From the NCBI GenBank assembly GCA_030827745.1, contig JAURDW010000008.1, positions 1 through 44,238 on the forward strand: DNA of 44,238 bases, read 5' to 3'. A program made the position numbers and the translations under genes. Positions 15,246 through 23,539 of the stretch are shown piece after piece. Origin of the DNA: Candidatus Poseidonia sp. (GTDB taxonomy: Archaea; Thermoplasmatota; Poseidoniia; Poseidoniales; Poseidoniaceae). Each line of letters opens with the position of its first letter. Position 1 is the first letter of the stretch. Under the pieces are notes generated by a model. The model saw nothing but the letters and a program-made list of their open reading frames with translations. It was not told the origin of the DNA and did no database searches.

Positions 15246-18200
15246 CTATCGGCTTCTCAAAGCGGCAGATGGAGGTATCCTGGCCGCCTGCCGAACGGGG
15301 AGCGCCGTGGCAGCAAGCACCACCAACCAACCGAGAAGGAACACGCCGAGCGTCGACCACCACGGGAAAGAAAAGGCGACCCCTTCCGCCTTCCACACGG
15401 CGTTGTAGAGCACCATGTGGAATCCGTACCCGATGGCCAAACCGTTGAGCATCCCGAGGACGGCAATCCACGACACCTCAACAGAAAACATCCGATGAAT
15501 GTGGCGTTGTCGAAAGCCGATGGCCCTGAGCATGCCCACGGTGCGTCGGCGTTCGCTCACGTTGCGCACCGTCACCACCCCAATACCGGCCACGCCGACG
15601 ATGAGCCCGAGTGCGAGGTACCCCTCGAAGAGCGAGAGGATAGCCAAGACAAGCGATTGGATGACCATGATTTCATCGGCCACCGTCTGAACATTGATGT
15701 TCCTGGACGCCAACTGGCGGTCAAGCACATCTTCGAGTTCAGCCGCTGCTTGCCGTTCACGCACCGTCTTCCCTTGGGACGACGCTTCCAAACTGCTGAA
15801 TTCGGGAGCGGTGGCGACGGCGTCAGGAGCAACGCTGACGTACATCCGAGTGATCTCTCCTCCAAACTGCTGTTCAACCACTTCACCGTCCATCCAGACG
15901 CCGGGAGAAAAGATGTACGATGACTGCTTAAGAAAACCTCCAACACGGACCGTTTTGTTGTTTTTTGGATTTGAGAAATCAATGAGGGAAATTGAATCTC
16001 CAATTGAAAACTGCAAGGGCACCAGCGTGGTGCCGTCGGCCGCCGATTCCAAGCCAAACGAGGCGTCGAGGAAGACCACATCCTCGAAGGCTTCGAACGA
16101 CCGCCATGCCTCACCCGAAGTGGACCCGAGCGATTCGTCCCAGGCATGAAGCGGCAGGCCGCCGTGGTCGGTGAATCCTCGGTCAACACCTCTGAGAAGG
16201 TACGGCATGCGCTCTCCATGCTCGTCTTCGAGGTGCACAGGTGCCCGATGAACGGCACCAACAGCATCGATGGAGTCCATGATAGAGGCGTTCACATCCC
16301 ATGTTTGTGGGTCACCGCTCAAGGTGATGGGGCGAGAGCGACTGGAGGTGAGCAGCAACTCAAATTCACCTTCGGCTTCTTCGACGAAGTCCGACGAATA
16401 CGTGTCAAATTGTTCGGTGTAACCGGCAAGCACCACCACCGAAAACATCGTGATGGAAAACATACCCATCACCACGGCGGTGCGAACGGGGTGCGCCAAC
16501 GGGTGGGCGAGCGCCACAGAGCGAACAGGCCCCCCTCCAAACCACCGACGCTTGCTCAAGAATTGGACGAAGAGGGGGGCCCAACTGGTCAGCACCATCA
16601 CACCGGCGAGCACTTGGAGCAATCCGAGGGCGATGAACGCCAATTCGTTGGCCTCCATTCGCTCCCGAAGGGGGTCCACCGGGTCGAGAACCAAGGTCCA
16701 AAGCAAGAACAAGACCCCAAGGAAACCAAGCGTGTTGCGCGCAGCGTGGCGAACGCCCGAGGTCCGCACCCCTCGGGCCGTCCAAACGGGGACTTCCCAT
16801 GTCAACAAGGGAACAAAAGTCACGATGAGACCAACACCTGCTCCGATGTAGGCTGCATAGGCGAGGGGGCTTTCGAATCCAAAAAGGAAGAGGCTGGCAC
16901 CGCACACAACGGCTCCCCCAAGACCTCCAATCTGGACGGCAAAGACACCCCAAGGAACACCGATGGAGGGGGGAGCACGTCCACCTTTGAGTGCTCGAAC
17001 AATGTTCAATTGAGCGTTGTAGGCAGCCGCACCCAGAAGAAGAGCCATCGAGAGCAAGACGCCCCAAACCCAGCCAGCAACAAAGGAATCCAAGGTCCAA
17101 GAAAAACTGAACCGTTGCGCGCCTGCACTTTGGAAGATGGAGGAGAAGCCGACCGAAATCAACCACGCCAAAAACAACCCAAGCGCTGAGCCGATCCCCC
17201 CAGCGAGGACGGCCGCTAAGGCACCTTCGTAGACAAACATCGCACGTGCATCGCTGCGTCGCAACCCCAGCGCCCGGGCAGTGGCAAGTTCACTCCGCCG
17301 GACATCGGCGAGGAGCATGATGATGGTCAGCGACAACAGCACGCCCGCTGCGATGGTGAAGGTCCCGAAGACCAAGAACATCGCAGAAAGGACGCCAGAG
17401 GATGCCTCCGCTTGCTCCCTCGCCTCCAGTTGAACCGCACGAACCGAAAGATGGAGGTCGTCTGCAGTGCTTCGCTCGTCAAACCATGCCGACAAGGCAA
17501 GGAAGGCCGTGCCGTTCGTCTCGCTCAAACCTGTTCCCGAAAACATGAGCAGCGAACGGTCATCCTCGCCAGCCAGAGCGAGCACTTCAGCGTCCTCGAG
17601 GCTGATCAAACCGAGGACGACGGGGTCCAAATCTGCGAGTTGCTCGAAGCCCTCAAGCGACGTGTAACGACCGGCCGAAGTGAAGGGGAGCGAGGTGTCG
17701 TTCCCGTAGGCGTAAGGCAGAGCTCCCGTTGCCTGAAGCGGTGGAGGCGTTCCTTCAACCTCCAAGAGTTCCAACCGTTGAGAGGTCATCATTTCGCCAG
17801 GATTCACCGAGAGACTCGCGTTTTCGCCCCCAAACGCGAGCACCATCTGAGGTATGCGCCCAAAGCCTTCAGCGTCAGAAAGCACCGGCAGGCGGAGGCT
17901 CTCCACTGCGCCTGTACTCGGGTTGATGCGGGCGAGGCCGTTGGTCGTTGTGCACCATTGCGAACCTGAAACGTTGACGGCAGCGATGCCGTTGCACACC
18001 GATGAGGCCGGAGCAGCTCCGGAATCTGCAGCACCGTGCGCATCGTCCTGTGGCCACAACGTTGCATCCGTTGGGGAGAAGGTGTTCGAGCCAAGCGGTG
18101 CGACAAAGTAGGAGGTCGAGAGCAAGCCCTCGACAGCGAGGTGGACCTCGCTATCAACCGCCAGGGCGTAACCAAGAACGGTTGAGGGGCGTTCCACCTC

Positions 18201-19823
18201 AACGGTCTGGCTGGAAACGTGATTCATGTTCACATCAAAACGATGGAGGCGCAGCAACCCGTCGTCGTCTTCCAATCCCAACCAGCCATCCCCGGAAAAA
18301 GCAACAGCCAAGGCTGGGAAAGCCGTTGAAAACTCAGCACGAGGAGAGGCATCTTCGAGGGCTTCGTCAACGAGCAAAAAGCCGTTCCCGTGCGCCACGG
18401 CAGCAGCAAAGCCCGAGGAATCCCAGGCGACGTCCCGAACGCGGTCGCCAGCTTCAGCCTGCCAGAGCCAAGCATCGCCGCCCTCAAACGGCTCGAAGCC
18501 CAAGCCACTCGGAGCGACATGCCACAGGGCCTTCTCACCGAGACGAAGCGATTGTACTTCGGCATCGGCAAGCGTCAGCAGGGATTCGTTCCTCACAACG
18601 ACATCAACCAACGGGGCTTGCAAGACTTCGAGCATGGAGGCCCCCGGAGCAAGTTCGGTCAAATTCTCGCGCAGCGCCACCACATCCTCTCCCGCCACCC
18701 GCTGGAGGCCGATCTCTGAAGAGATGGACAGGGAAGACGTTGATGCTTCGGCCGTGAACACGAGGCCAGCATCGCGGGCTGTCATGGAAGCGTTGAGGAG
18801 CATCCCTATCTGCTTCCGCATGCTGCGAAGTTCATCGTCATCAAGCCCAGAATCAAAGGCAAAGTCCAACATGTTGAGTTCGCCCTCCATCTCCAGGATG
18901 GATTGGGCGGTGCCAAGGTCCAGGAAGACCGCAGGCGACAACGAGCCAGCCATGGCGCCTTGACCCGTGTTGGGAACGATACGATGAACGATGAAGGAAG
19001 CCGAAGTACGTTCCATAGCGCCGTCTCGGGCAACGAAGAAACCGATGTCAACCGCATCGCCTTCCGTCAATTCCAACTGCTCAGCCGCCACCTCGTTCAC
19101 CGCCAAAAACGGCGCACCGCCCGCAGCGTTCAAGGTGGCCAGGGAAGCGAACCGGTAACCATCACCCACGTGGAGAGGCGACCAAACACCGGCTTCGTCC
19201 ACCGTGGCGTTGCGTGCAAACAAGGCCACCGAAGGTTCGGCAAGGCCGTCGGGAGCGGTGATGCTGACGGTCGCGGCGAGCCCGTATTGCCTGCCTTGAA
19301 GGCCTGAACGTACCGCTTCATCCTCAACGAGCGACTGCCAAAGGCGCTCGGCGAGGTCCTCTTGAAAGCGAACCATGGAACCTGTCGCGGGGTCAATCCC
19401 AGAGATGGAGACATCGGTTTGCCCCCATGCGGCTTCAACCTCCGACGCCACCGTGGCGTCCAAGGAATCGCCCACCACCAACGAGGAGGTGATGATGGCC
19501 GAGGCGATGATGAGGCCAGCGACCAAAAGCGCCGTTTGCCGTTTCCGTCGGCGGAGGTTTTCCCGGGCTAGCCTCCAAACCAAAAGGCGTTGCGGCATGA
19601 CCATCGGCTGCACAAAGAGCAGCGAGAGCGACCCCACCACAAATCCACCAACGAGGGCCGAGAGCGTTGACACCCCCACCACATCCAAGAACAACGCTGT
19701 AAGAATGCCGTCGACCGGCCCTGCCACCACAAGCAGCAAGCGATGTGGCCAGGACAAACCGGAGCTAAGATTGGAGATCAACAAGCCAACGGTGCCCATG
19801 GCAAGAAGCACCCCGCCAAGCAC
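15246..19823 (-). CDS. Very large FtsX-like ABC exporter permease with an inserted propeller-like region
   Basis: 1525 residues, two to three times the usual MacB/LolC/FtsX permease. About three N-terminal membrane segments precede the family landmark ARENLRRRKRQTALLVAGLI (near residue 83), followed by an extracytoplasmic region to about 805. Within it, about 430-690 has WD40/propeller-like blades (RVRDVAWDSSGFAAAVAHGN; ALAVAFSGDGWLGLEDDDG). A first FtsX membrane block (about 812-930, LADVRRSELATARALGLRR) and a second at the C-terminus (about 1385-1525, RNVSERRRTVGMLRAIGFR) mark an ABC3 permease. The start is uncertain: GTG at 19823 is the first ATG/GTG/TTG after an in-frame stop, but a strong GAGGAGG lies about 25 nt upstream, at the end of the ATPase gene. 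It forms the membrane part of an exporter with that ATPase; the substrate is unknown. Confidence 0.85.
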   Translation of the reverse strand: MLGGVLLAMGTVGLLISNLSSGLSWPHRLLLVVAGPVDGILTALFLDVVGVSTLSALVGGFVVGSLSLLFVQPMVMPQRLLVWRLARENLRRRKRQTALLVAGLIIASAIITSSLVVGDSLDATVASEVEAAWGQTDVSISGIDPATGSMVRFQEDLAERLWQSLVEDEAVRSGLQGRQYGLAATVSITAPDGLAEPSVALFARNATVDEAGVWSPLHVGDGYRFASLATLNAAGGAPFLAVNEVAAEQLELTEGDAVDIGFFVARDGAMERTSASFIVHRIVPNTGQGAMAGSLSPAVFLDLGTAQSILEMEGELNMLDFAFDSGLDDDELRSMRKQIGMLLNASMTARDAGLVFTAEASTSSLSISSEIGLQRVAGEDVVALRENLTELAPGASMLEVLQAPLVDVVVRNESLLTLADAEVQSLRLGEKALWHVAPSGLGFEPFEGGDAWLWQAEAGDRVRDVAWDSSGFAAAVAHGNGFLLVDEALEDASPRAEFSTAFPALAVAFSGDGWLGLEDDDGLLRLHRFDVNMNHVSSQTVEVERPSTVLGYALAVDSEVHLAVEGLLSTSYFVAPLGSNTFSPTDATLWPQDDAHGAADSGAAPASSVCNGIAAVNVSGSQWCTTTNGLARINPSTGAVESLRLPVLSDAEGFGRIPQMVLAFGGENASLSVNPGEMMTSQRLELLEVEGTPPPLQATGALPYAYGNDTSLPFTSAGRYTSLEGFEQLADLDPVVLGLISLEDAEVLALAGEDDRSLLMFSGTGLSETNGTAFLALSAWFDERSTADDLHLSVRAVQLEAREQAEASSGVLSAMFLVFGTFTIAAGVLLSLTIIMLLADVRRSELATARALGLRRSDARAMFVYEGALAAVLAGGIGSALGLFLAWLISVGFSSIFQSAGAQRFSFSWTLDSFVAGWVWGVLLSMALLLGAAAYNAQLNIVRALKGGRAPPSIGVPWGVFAVQIGGLGGAVVCGASLFLFGFESPLAYAAYIGAGVGLIVTFVPLLTWEVPVWTARGVRTSGVRHAARNTLGFLGVLFLLWTLVLDPVDPLRERMEANELAFIALGLLQVLAGVMVLTSWAPLFVQFLSKRRWFGGGPVRSVALAHPLAHPVRTAVVMGMFSITMFSVVVLAGYTEQFDTYSSDFVEEAEGEFELLLTSSRSRPITLSGDPQTWDVNASIMDSIDAVGAVHRAPVHLEDEHGERMPYLLRGVDRGFTDHGGLPLHAWDESLGSTSGEAWRSFEAFEDVVFLDASFGLESAADGTTLVPLQFSIGDSISLIDFSNPKNNKTVRVGGFLKQSSYIFSPGVWMDGEVVEQQFGGEITRMYVSVAPDAVATAPEFSSLEASSQGKTVRERQAAAELEDVLDRQLASRNINVQTVADEIMVIQSLVLAILSLFEGYLALGLIVGVAGIGVVTVRNVSERRRTVGMLRAIGFRQRHIHRMFSVEVSWIAVLGMLNGLAIGYGFHMVLYNAVWKAEGVAFSFPWWSTLGVFLLGWLVVLAATALPVRQAARIPPSAALRSR

Positions 19824-19843
19824 GACGAGGGAGAGAAACAGGC

Positions 19844-20548
19844 TTATTCCTCCTCTGCAGCCTTGTTGTCAAGACTTGAGACGACCAAACCATCGTTCAT
19901 GACGACCGTGCGCCGGCACTGGTTGGCGATCGTTTCGTCGTGGGTGACGATGAGAAACGTCGTGCCCTCTGCCTCGTTCATCGTTCGCAACAAATCCATG
20001 ACTTGACCGGAGGTTCCCGTATCGAGGTTCCCCGTCGGCTCATCGCACAAGATGATGGAAGGACGGTGCACGATGGCTCGTGCAACGGCGACCCGTTGCT
20101 GTTGACCGCCTGAGAGTTCCGATGGGCGGTGGTCAGCACGGTCGGAAAGGCCCACGCGTTGAAGCGCCTCAAGCGCCTCATGGCGGGCCTGACTTGCCGA
20201 ACTGCCAAGTAAAAGAAGCGGGAGTTCAACGTTTTCCACCGCCGAAAGCACCGGAAGCAAATTGAAGTCTTGGAAAATAAACCCAAACGCCTTCCCGCGA
20301 AGGTCGGTTCGGGCGTTGTCCGAAATGCCGTAAAGTGGCTCTCCGTTGACGAATACCGTCCCTGCTGTTGGTTCATCAATTCCCGAGAGGATGTTGAGCA
20401 GTGTGGTCTTTCCACACCCTGACGGCCCCATGACGGCCACCATATCGCCAGGGGGGACGGTCAATTCGACCCCGCGAACGGCTTCAACCGTGGCGTCGCC
20501 CGCCTGATAGAGTTTCCAAAGACCGGAGGCCTGCAGAGCGGGGACCAT
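19844..20548 (-). CDS. ABC transporter ATP-binding protein, MacB/LolD type
   Basis: 234 residues from ATG 20548. It has Walker A GPSGCGKTT (41-49), signature LSGGQQQRVAVARA, Walker B IILCDEPTGNLD and the H-loop THDE, all intact, so it should hydrolyse ATP. The DEPTGNLD text and size match ATPases that drive FtsX-type permeases. Its stop lies 20 nt before the permease start, so the two form one operon. The frame is open much further upstream (to 21019), but that part is antisense to tatA and the MoaD-like gene. An ATG at 20575 lies inside the shared TATA element, so the leaderless start at 20548 is preferred. Confidence 0.9.
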   Translation of the reverse strand: MVPALQASGLWKLYQAGDATVEAVRGVELTVPPGDMVAVMGPSGCGKTTLLNILSGIDEPTAGTVFVNGEPLYGISDNARTDLRGKAFGFIFQDFNLLPVLSAVENVELPLLLLGSSASQARHEALEALQRVGLSDRADHRPSELSGGQQQRVAVARAIVHRPSIILCDEPTGNLDTGTSGQVMDLLRTMNEAEGTTFLIVTHDETIANQCRRTVVMNDGLVVSSLDNKAAEEE

Positions 20549-20570
20549 GACGCTACGAAAGGGAATTGCA

Positions 20571-20580
20571 TTCATAAATC
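20571..20580. promoter_or_regulatory. Shared TATA element for two divergent leaderless genes
   Basis: TTCATAAATC on the plus strand reads GATTTATGAA on the minus strand. Its centre is about 25 nt before ATG 20600 (plus) and about 27 nt before ATG 20548 (minus), the normal archaeal TATA-to-start distance for both genes if each transcript begins at its start codon. Confidence 0.5.
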
Positions 20581-20599
20581 CCTGCACCGAGCGTCGTCC

Positions 20600-20854
20600 A
20601 TGGACACCGCGCCGCAACACCATACCGTGCACGTGATGGCCTTTGGGCAAGTTGCCGAGCAATTGGGTGGACGCCATCATGAACAGACCGTGGAGGAGGG
20701 AACCACGGTTCGAAACCTCGTCTTGGCGCTTGGCCTTGAACAATGGATTCAATTTGGCCTCTCCGTGGCCGTGAACGGCAGCCGTTGCGACCTCGACACC
20801 CTGTTGAGCGACGGGGCTGAACTGGCGCTTTTGCCGCCCGTCAGCGGCGGCTAA
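20600..20854 (+). CDS. MoaD/ThiS-like ubiquitin-fold protein (possible SAMP)
   Basis: 84 residues ending PPVSGG. The terminal Gly-Gly, the length, the beta-grasp pattern (VAVNGSRCDLDTLLSDGAEL before LALLPPVSGG) and absence of a signal peptide fit the MoaD/ThiS family. MoaD carries the sulfur for molybdopterin as a C-terminal thiocarboxylate; archaeal relatives (SAMPs) are also conjugated to lysines like ubiquitin. Both need activation by an E1-like enzyme (MoeB/UbaA), which is not in this window, and no other molybdopterin gene is nearby, so sulfur carrier and protein modifier cannot be separated here. Divergent from the ABC ATPase gene and probably leaderless. Confidence 0.8.
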   Translation: MDTAPQHHTVHVMAFGQVAEQLGGRHHEQTVEEGTTVRNLVLALGLEQWIQFGLSVAVNGSRCDLDTLLSDGAELALLPPVSGG

Positions 20855-20927
20855 ACAGCCAATGAAGGTCGGTTGGAGAGGAAAGGCTTGAACAACGGGG
20901 AGCGCCACCGTGGACTGAGGATGAACC

Positions 20928-21251
20928 ATGATCGGTGGACTCGGACCGCTTGAACTGACGATTCTGCTCGGGCTGTTTTTTGTTTTGTTCGGAGCACAGC
21001 GCCTTCCCGAATTGGCCAACGCCTTGGGCCGTTCGAAAGGCGAATTTCAGAAAGGTCTGACCGAGACAACGGCGGCGGTCAAGGCAACCAGCACGATCGC
21101 TGACCTTGAGGCAGGAGGGCGGACGCCCGACCAGCAACTCATTGAACGAGCAAAATCCCTTGGGTTGGACCCGGTCGGCATGGACGTCGGTGAACTTGAA
21201 ACCAAAGTCAAGGCGCTTGAAGCCCTGAACGACTCCCAAGAAGCCGAGTGA
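20928..21251 (+). CDS. tatA: Twin-arginine translocase subunit TatA
   Basis: 107 residues. The N-terminal membrane segment (about 6-22, LGPLELTILLGLFFVLFG) is followed by the family hinge FGAQRLPELANALGRSKGEF, an amphipathic helix and an acidic soluble tail. TatA oligomers form the transport path for folded proteins with twin-arginine signals. The FG-x-x-x-LP hinge is clear. No tatC is visible in this window. A GAGG sequence lies about 8 nt before the ATG. It runs convergent with the Nob1-like gene, with 2 nt between stops. Confidence 0.9.
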   Translation: MIGGLGPLELTILLGLFFVLFGAQRLPELANALGRSKGEFQKGLTETTAAVKATSTIADLEAGGRTPDQQLIERAKSLGLDPVGMDVGELETKVKALEALNDSQEAE

Positions 21252-21253
21252 GG

Positions 21254-21751
21254 CTACCCCCGGCGACGCTTGACCAGCATGGAGGAACCGCATCGTTGGC
21301 ATTCACCTGCTGGTCGGTCTTTTGACCGCGGCACGTTTGGAGGAACTTCGGCCACATCACGGCATCCCGTGCATCGCAATTCCCACAACCAAACGGCTTT
21401 GGACACGCGATTGGCGACGGCTTCAATCGAACCGCCTGCGTGTTTGTAACTGTTCTGCAAGCGGTAGTCGTCCGTCACCAAACATGCATTGAGGCCCAAC
21501 GCCAACGCAAGAACATCCACGTCCACATCGGACAGACGGGGTAAATCTCCGGTTTCGCTTGCACACTGCGTGGCCAAGGCGTGCCATTCCGAAGGAACAT
21601 CCCGCCAATCCAAGTCCAGGGTTTCGATGAGCATGGAACGCGGTTCATTCAATGCGCGAAGTTCAGCCTGTTGAGAGACAGCGCATACGCCACCGGCAAG
21701 TCGCTCAATCGGCCAGTGAAGCAAGGCCGCAGTGTCAAGCACCCGGTCCAT
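21254..21751 (-). CDS. nob1: Nob1-like PIN-domain endoribonuclease with zinc ribbon
   Basis: 165 residues from ATG 21751; a longer frame to 21880 runs antisense into the VTT gene and is rejected. The PIN fold shows the N-terminal LDTAALLHWP and the acidic cluster LSDVDVDVLALALGL followed by LVTDDYRLQN, matching archaeal Nob1 text. A C-terminal zinc ribbon has two CxxC pairs (CTGC and CQRC). Nob1 cuts the 3' end of 16S rRNA during small-subunit maturation. The PIN-plus-ribbon order and size agree with the archaeal family. Divergent from the VTT gene. Confidence 0.8.
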   Translation of the reverse strand: MDRVLDTAALLHWPIERLAGGVCAVSQQAELRALNEPRSMLIETLDLDWRDVPSEWHALATQCASETGDLPRLSDVDVDVLALALGLNACLVTDDYRLQNSYKHAGGSIEAVANRVSKAVWLWELRCTGCRDVAEVPPNVPRSKDRPAGECQRCGSSMLVKRRRG

Positions 21752-21828
21752 GCCATCGAGAGCAGAACCTTCTCCAAGAAGGCACCGCTTACCCCTATCT
21801 TCATCAAAGGCAAACCGAACCCCCGACC

Positions 21829-22437
21829 ATGGCTTGGAAAGAGACCGTCCTCGAAGCCTTCGAGGTGTTCGGTCCTGCAAGCCTGTTTCTCCTCTCCTTT
21901 ACCGAAGCGATTGTCCAACCCATTCCACCCGACCTGATGTACATCCCCATGCTTGCCAACGCCATGGGCGATGTCCCCCTCGTTGTCTGGCTTTGGTTGG
22001 TCGTCACCTCGGCTTCGGTCTTGGGTTCTCTGGTGGGCTACGCCATCGGCGAGAGATGGGGAACGTCCCTGATGCAACGCTTTGGTCAGGAGCATCAGCT
22101 GGCCAAATTGGAAACCCTCACCCAGCGCTACGGTTCGTGGGGCATCTTCATCGCCGCCTTTTCCCCCATCCCCTACAAGGTTCTTGGGTGGATGGCCGGC
22201 ATGGGGCACATGGCCAAAAAACCGTTCATTTTGGCAGGATTGTGCGGGCGTGGTTTGCGGTTCGGCCTCGAGGCCGTCCTCATTGGTCTCTACGGTCAAC
22301 AGGCGCTTGACGCCATGGCGTGGTTCTTGGACAACGAAATCCTGCTGGGGGTTGGCTTGCTCCTTCTGGGGGCCGGGACGGTCCTGCTGTGGCGCTGGTG
22401 GTCGGGCTTGAACGAGGAAAGCCAAAGCCCCGCTTGA
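21829..22437 (+). CDS. VTT/DedA-family membrane protein
   Basis: 202 residues from ATG 21829 (MAWKETVLEAFE); the frame extends to 21652 but that part is antisense to nob1. The hydrophobic pattern and motifs FTEAIVQPIPPDLMYIP, FGQEHQLAKLETLTQRYG, FSPIPYKVLGWMAGMG and GRGLRFGLEAVLIGLYG follow the VTT (SNARE-associated/DedA) fold, including re-entrant helices and the conserved F-x-P-x-P-x-K pattern. Bacterial and eukaryotic relatives act as lipid scramblases or flippases and affect membrane homeostasis; the archaeal substrate is not known. Confidence 0.85.
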   Translation: MAWKETVLEAFEVFGPASLFLLSFTEAIVQPIPPDLMYIPMLANAMGDVPLVVWLWLVVTSASVLGSLVGYAIGERWGTSLMQRFGQEHQLAKLETLTQRYGSWGIFIAAFSPIPYKVLGWMAGMGHMAKKPFILAGLCGRGLRFGLEAVLIGLYGQQALDAMAWFLDNEILLGVGLLLLGAGTVLLWRWWSGLNEESQSPA

Positions 22438-22455
22438 GCCTTTGAAACGGGAACG

Positions 22456-22463
22456 GTTATCAA
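22456..22463 (+). promoter_or_regulatory. TATA-like box of tRNA-Glu
   Basis: GTTATCAA is centred about 28 nt upstream of the first tRNA base, the expected archaeal distance. Confidence 0.5.
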
Positions 22464-22487
22464 CGGGTCACGGATGGGCGGATTACC

Positions 22488-22562
22488 GCTGGTGTGGTGT
22501 AGTCAGGTCCATCATTACGGGTTTTCATCCCGTCGACCCGGGTTCGAATCCCGGCACTAGCA
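22488..22562 (+). tRNA. tRNA-Glu (anticodon UUC)
   Basis: 75 nt including the discriminator A, with CCA not encoded. The acceptor strands GCTGGTG and CACTAGC pair with one G-U. The anticodon stem ACGGG/CCCGT holds loop TTTTCAT, giving anticodon TTC. The T-arm CCGGG-TTCGAAT-CCCGG is perfect and the variable loop is CGAC. The D-arm text GGTGTAGTCAGG is typical of tRNA-Glu. No intron is seen. Confidence 0.95.
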
Positions 22563-22609
22563 TATTCCCTTCAACGCCAACCGCCTTGAGGTGATTTCGA
22601 CAAAAAGGG

Positions 22610-22617
22610 ATTAAATC
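22610..22617 (+). promoter_or_regulatory. TATA-like box of the Smr gene
   Basis: ATTAAATC is centred about 26 nt before ATG 22640, implying a leaderless transcript. Confidence 0.5.
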
Positions 22618-22639
22618 ACCTCGGGCCACCAAGAAGCCC

Positions 22640-23020
22640 ATGAGCAACAAGCGCGACCGGAAAATGCGTCGATTCTTGCATGGAAACGGGAAGAACTGGA
22701 TGAAAAAGAGCACCAAGTCCAACATGCAACATCATGTCGACCTTGGGCAGGGCATGAACCAACATCACGTCAAACGGGACGAGGTCCTGAAAATTGACCT
22801 CCACAACCACGGCTTGCATCAAGCCAAAAAAAGAATCAAGGAAGAATGTCAATACGCAGGCAAAGACCAAACCGTCCAGTTCTGCCACGGCTTCAACAGC
22901 GGCACGCAGATCCGGGATTACATTCGGAACGGGCAACTTCAACAGGCCTTAGCCGACATGGGCGTTGAAGGGGCGTTGTGGTTCACCGACCCCGGCAACA
23001 CCTGGTTCAACCGGACCTGA
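22640..23020 (+). CDS. Small stand-alone Smr-domain protein
   Basis: 126 residues. A basic N-terminus (MSNKRDRKMRRFLHGNG) precedes an Smr fold: IDLHNHGLHQAKKRI matches the LDLHG motif and FCHGFNSGTQIRDYIR matches the G-x-G/H-S-G loop. Smr domains nick or bind branched DNA or RNA; stand-alone archaeal and bacterial versions have been linked to ribosome quality control and RNA cleavage. Here the usual GxG of the second motif reads GFN, so activity is uncertain. Basic residues at the front could contact nucleic acid. It follows tRNA-Glu but has its own TATA-like box. Confidence 0.75.
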   Translation: MSNKRDRKMRRFLHGNGKNWMKKSTKSNMQHHVDLGQGMNQHHVKRDEVLKIDLHNHGLHQAKKRIKEECQYAGKDQTVQFCHGFNSGTQIRDYIRNGQLQQALADMGVEGALWFTDPGNTWFNRT

Positions 23021-23044
23021 GGGTAGCCAGCATGAGGGTGCGAG

Positions 23045-23053
23045 AAAGTTAAG
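23045..23053 (+). promoter_or_regulatory. Weak TATA-like element of the peroxiredoxin gene
   Basis: AAAGTTAAG is centred 28 nt before ATG 23077, fitting a leaderless start there. The match to the consensus is weak. Confidence 0.3.
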
Positions 23054-23076
23054 TTGTGTTGCTGGCAGCGGACGCC

Positions 23077-23538
23077 ATGGTCACCGTAGGAGACACCGCC
23101 CCCGCCTTTACCCTCACCGCCACCGACAAGAGCCAAGTCAGCCTCAGCGACCACGCTGGTGGCCGTGTTGTGCTCGCGTTTTATCCGGCAGCGTTCACCG
23201 GTGTTTGCACGACAGAATTGTGCACCTTCCAAGATTCGATGAGCCAACTCAACGGCCTTGGTGCAACGGTGTTTGGCGTTTCGGTCGATTCTCCGTTCGC
23301 CAACGGAGCCTTCGCCAAAGAGAACGGCCTGGAATTCACGCTCCTCTCCGATGTTCACCGCGAGATGATCGCAAACTACGGGATGACCTTCGAGAATTTC
23401 GTCATCGACGGTTACACCGTCGCCAACCGTGGGGTTGTTGTTGTCGAAGCAGACGGTAAGGTGGGTTATGTCTGGACCTGCGAGAATCTGGGCGAAGAGC
23501 CCGATTACGCCGCCATCATCGCTCATTGCTCAGCGTGA
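23077..23538 (+). CDS. Peroxiredoxin (AhpE/PrxQ-like)
   Basis: 153 residues from ATG 23077; a GTG at 23056 would add seven residues. The thioredoxin-fold active site FYPAAFTGVCTTELC has the peroxidatic Cys at 44 and a second Cys at 49, the same spacing as in PrxQ/BCP, so an atypical two-Cys mechanism is possible; the surrounding text resembles AhpE. It reduces H2O2 or organic peroxides with electrons from a thioredoxin or glutaredoxin; a glutaredoxin gene is 1.7 kb away. Two more cysteines lie near the C-terminus (TCENL and HCSA). Its stop is one base from that of the convergent pirin gene. Confidence 0.9.
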   Translation: MVTVGDTAPAFTLTATDKSQVSLSDHAGGRVVLAFYPAAFTGVCTTELCTFQDSMSQLNGLGATVFGVSVDSPFANGAFAKENGLEFTLLSDVHREMIANYGMTFENFVIDGYTVANRGVVVVEADGKVGYVWTCENLGEEPDYAAIIAHCSA

Positions 23539-23539
23539 A

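Noticed and set aside
16146-17189. Plus-strand frame of 347 codons inside the FtsX permease
   Set aside because: His/Gly/Arg-rich antisense translation with no fold; the permease frame has clear membrane segments there.
20549-21019. N-terminal extension of the ABC ATPase to 391 residues
   Set aside because: The extra part is antisense to the MoaD-like gene and tatA, and typical ATPases of this group begin a few residues before the LWKLY strand.
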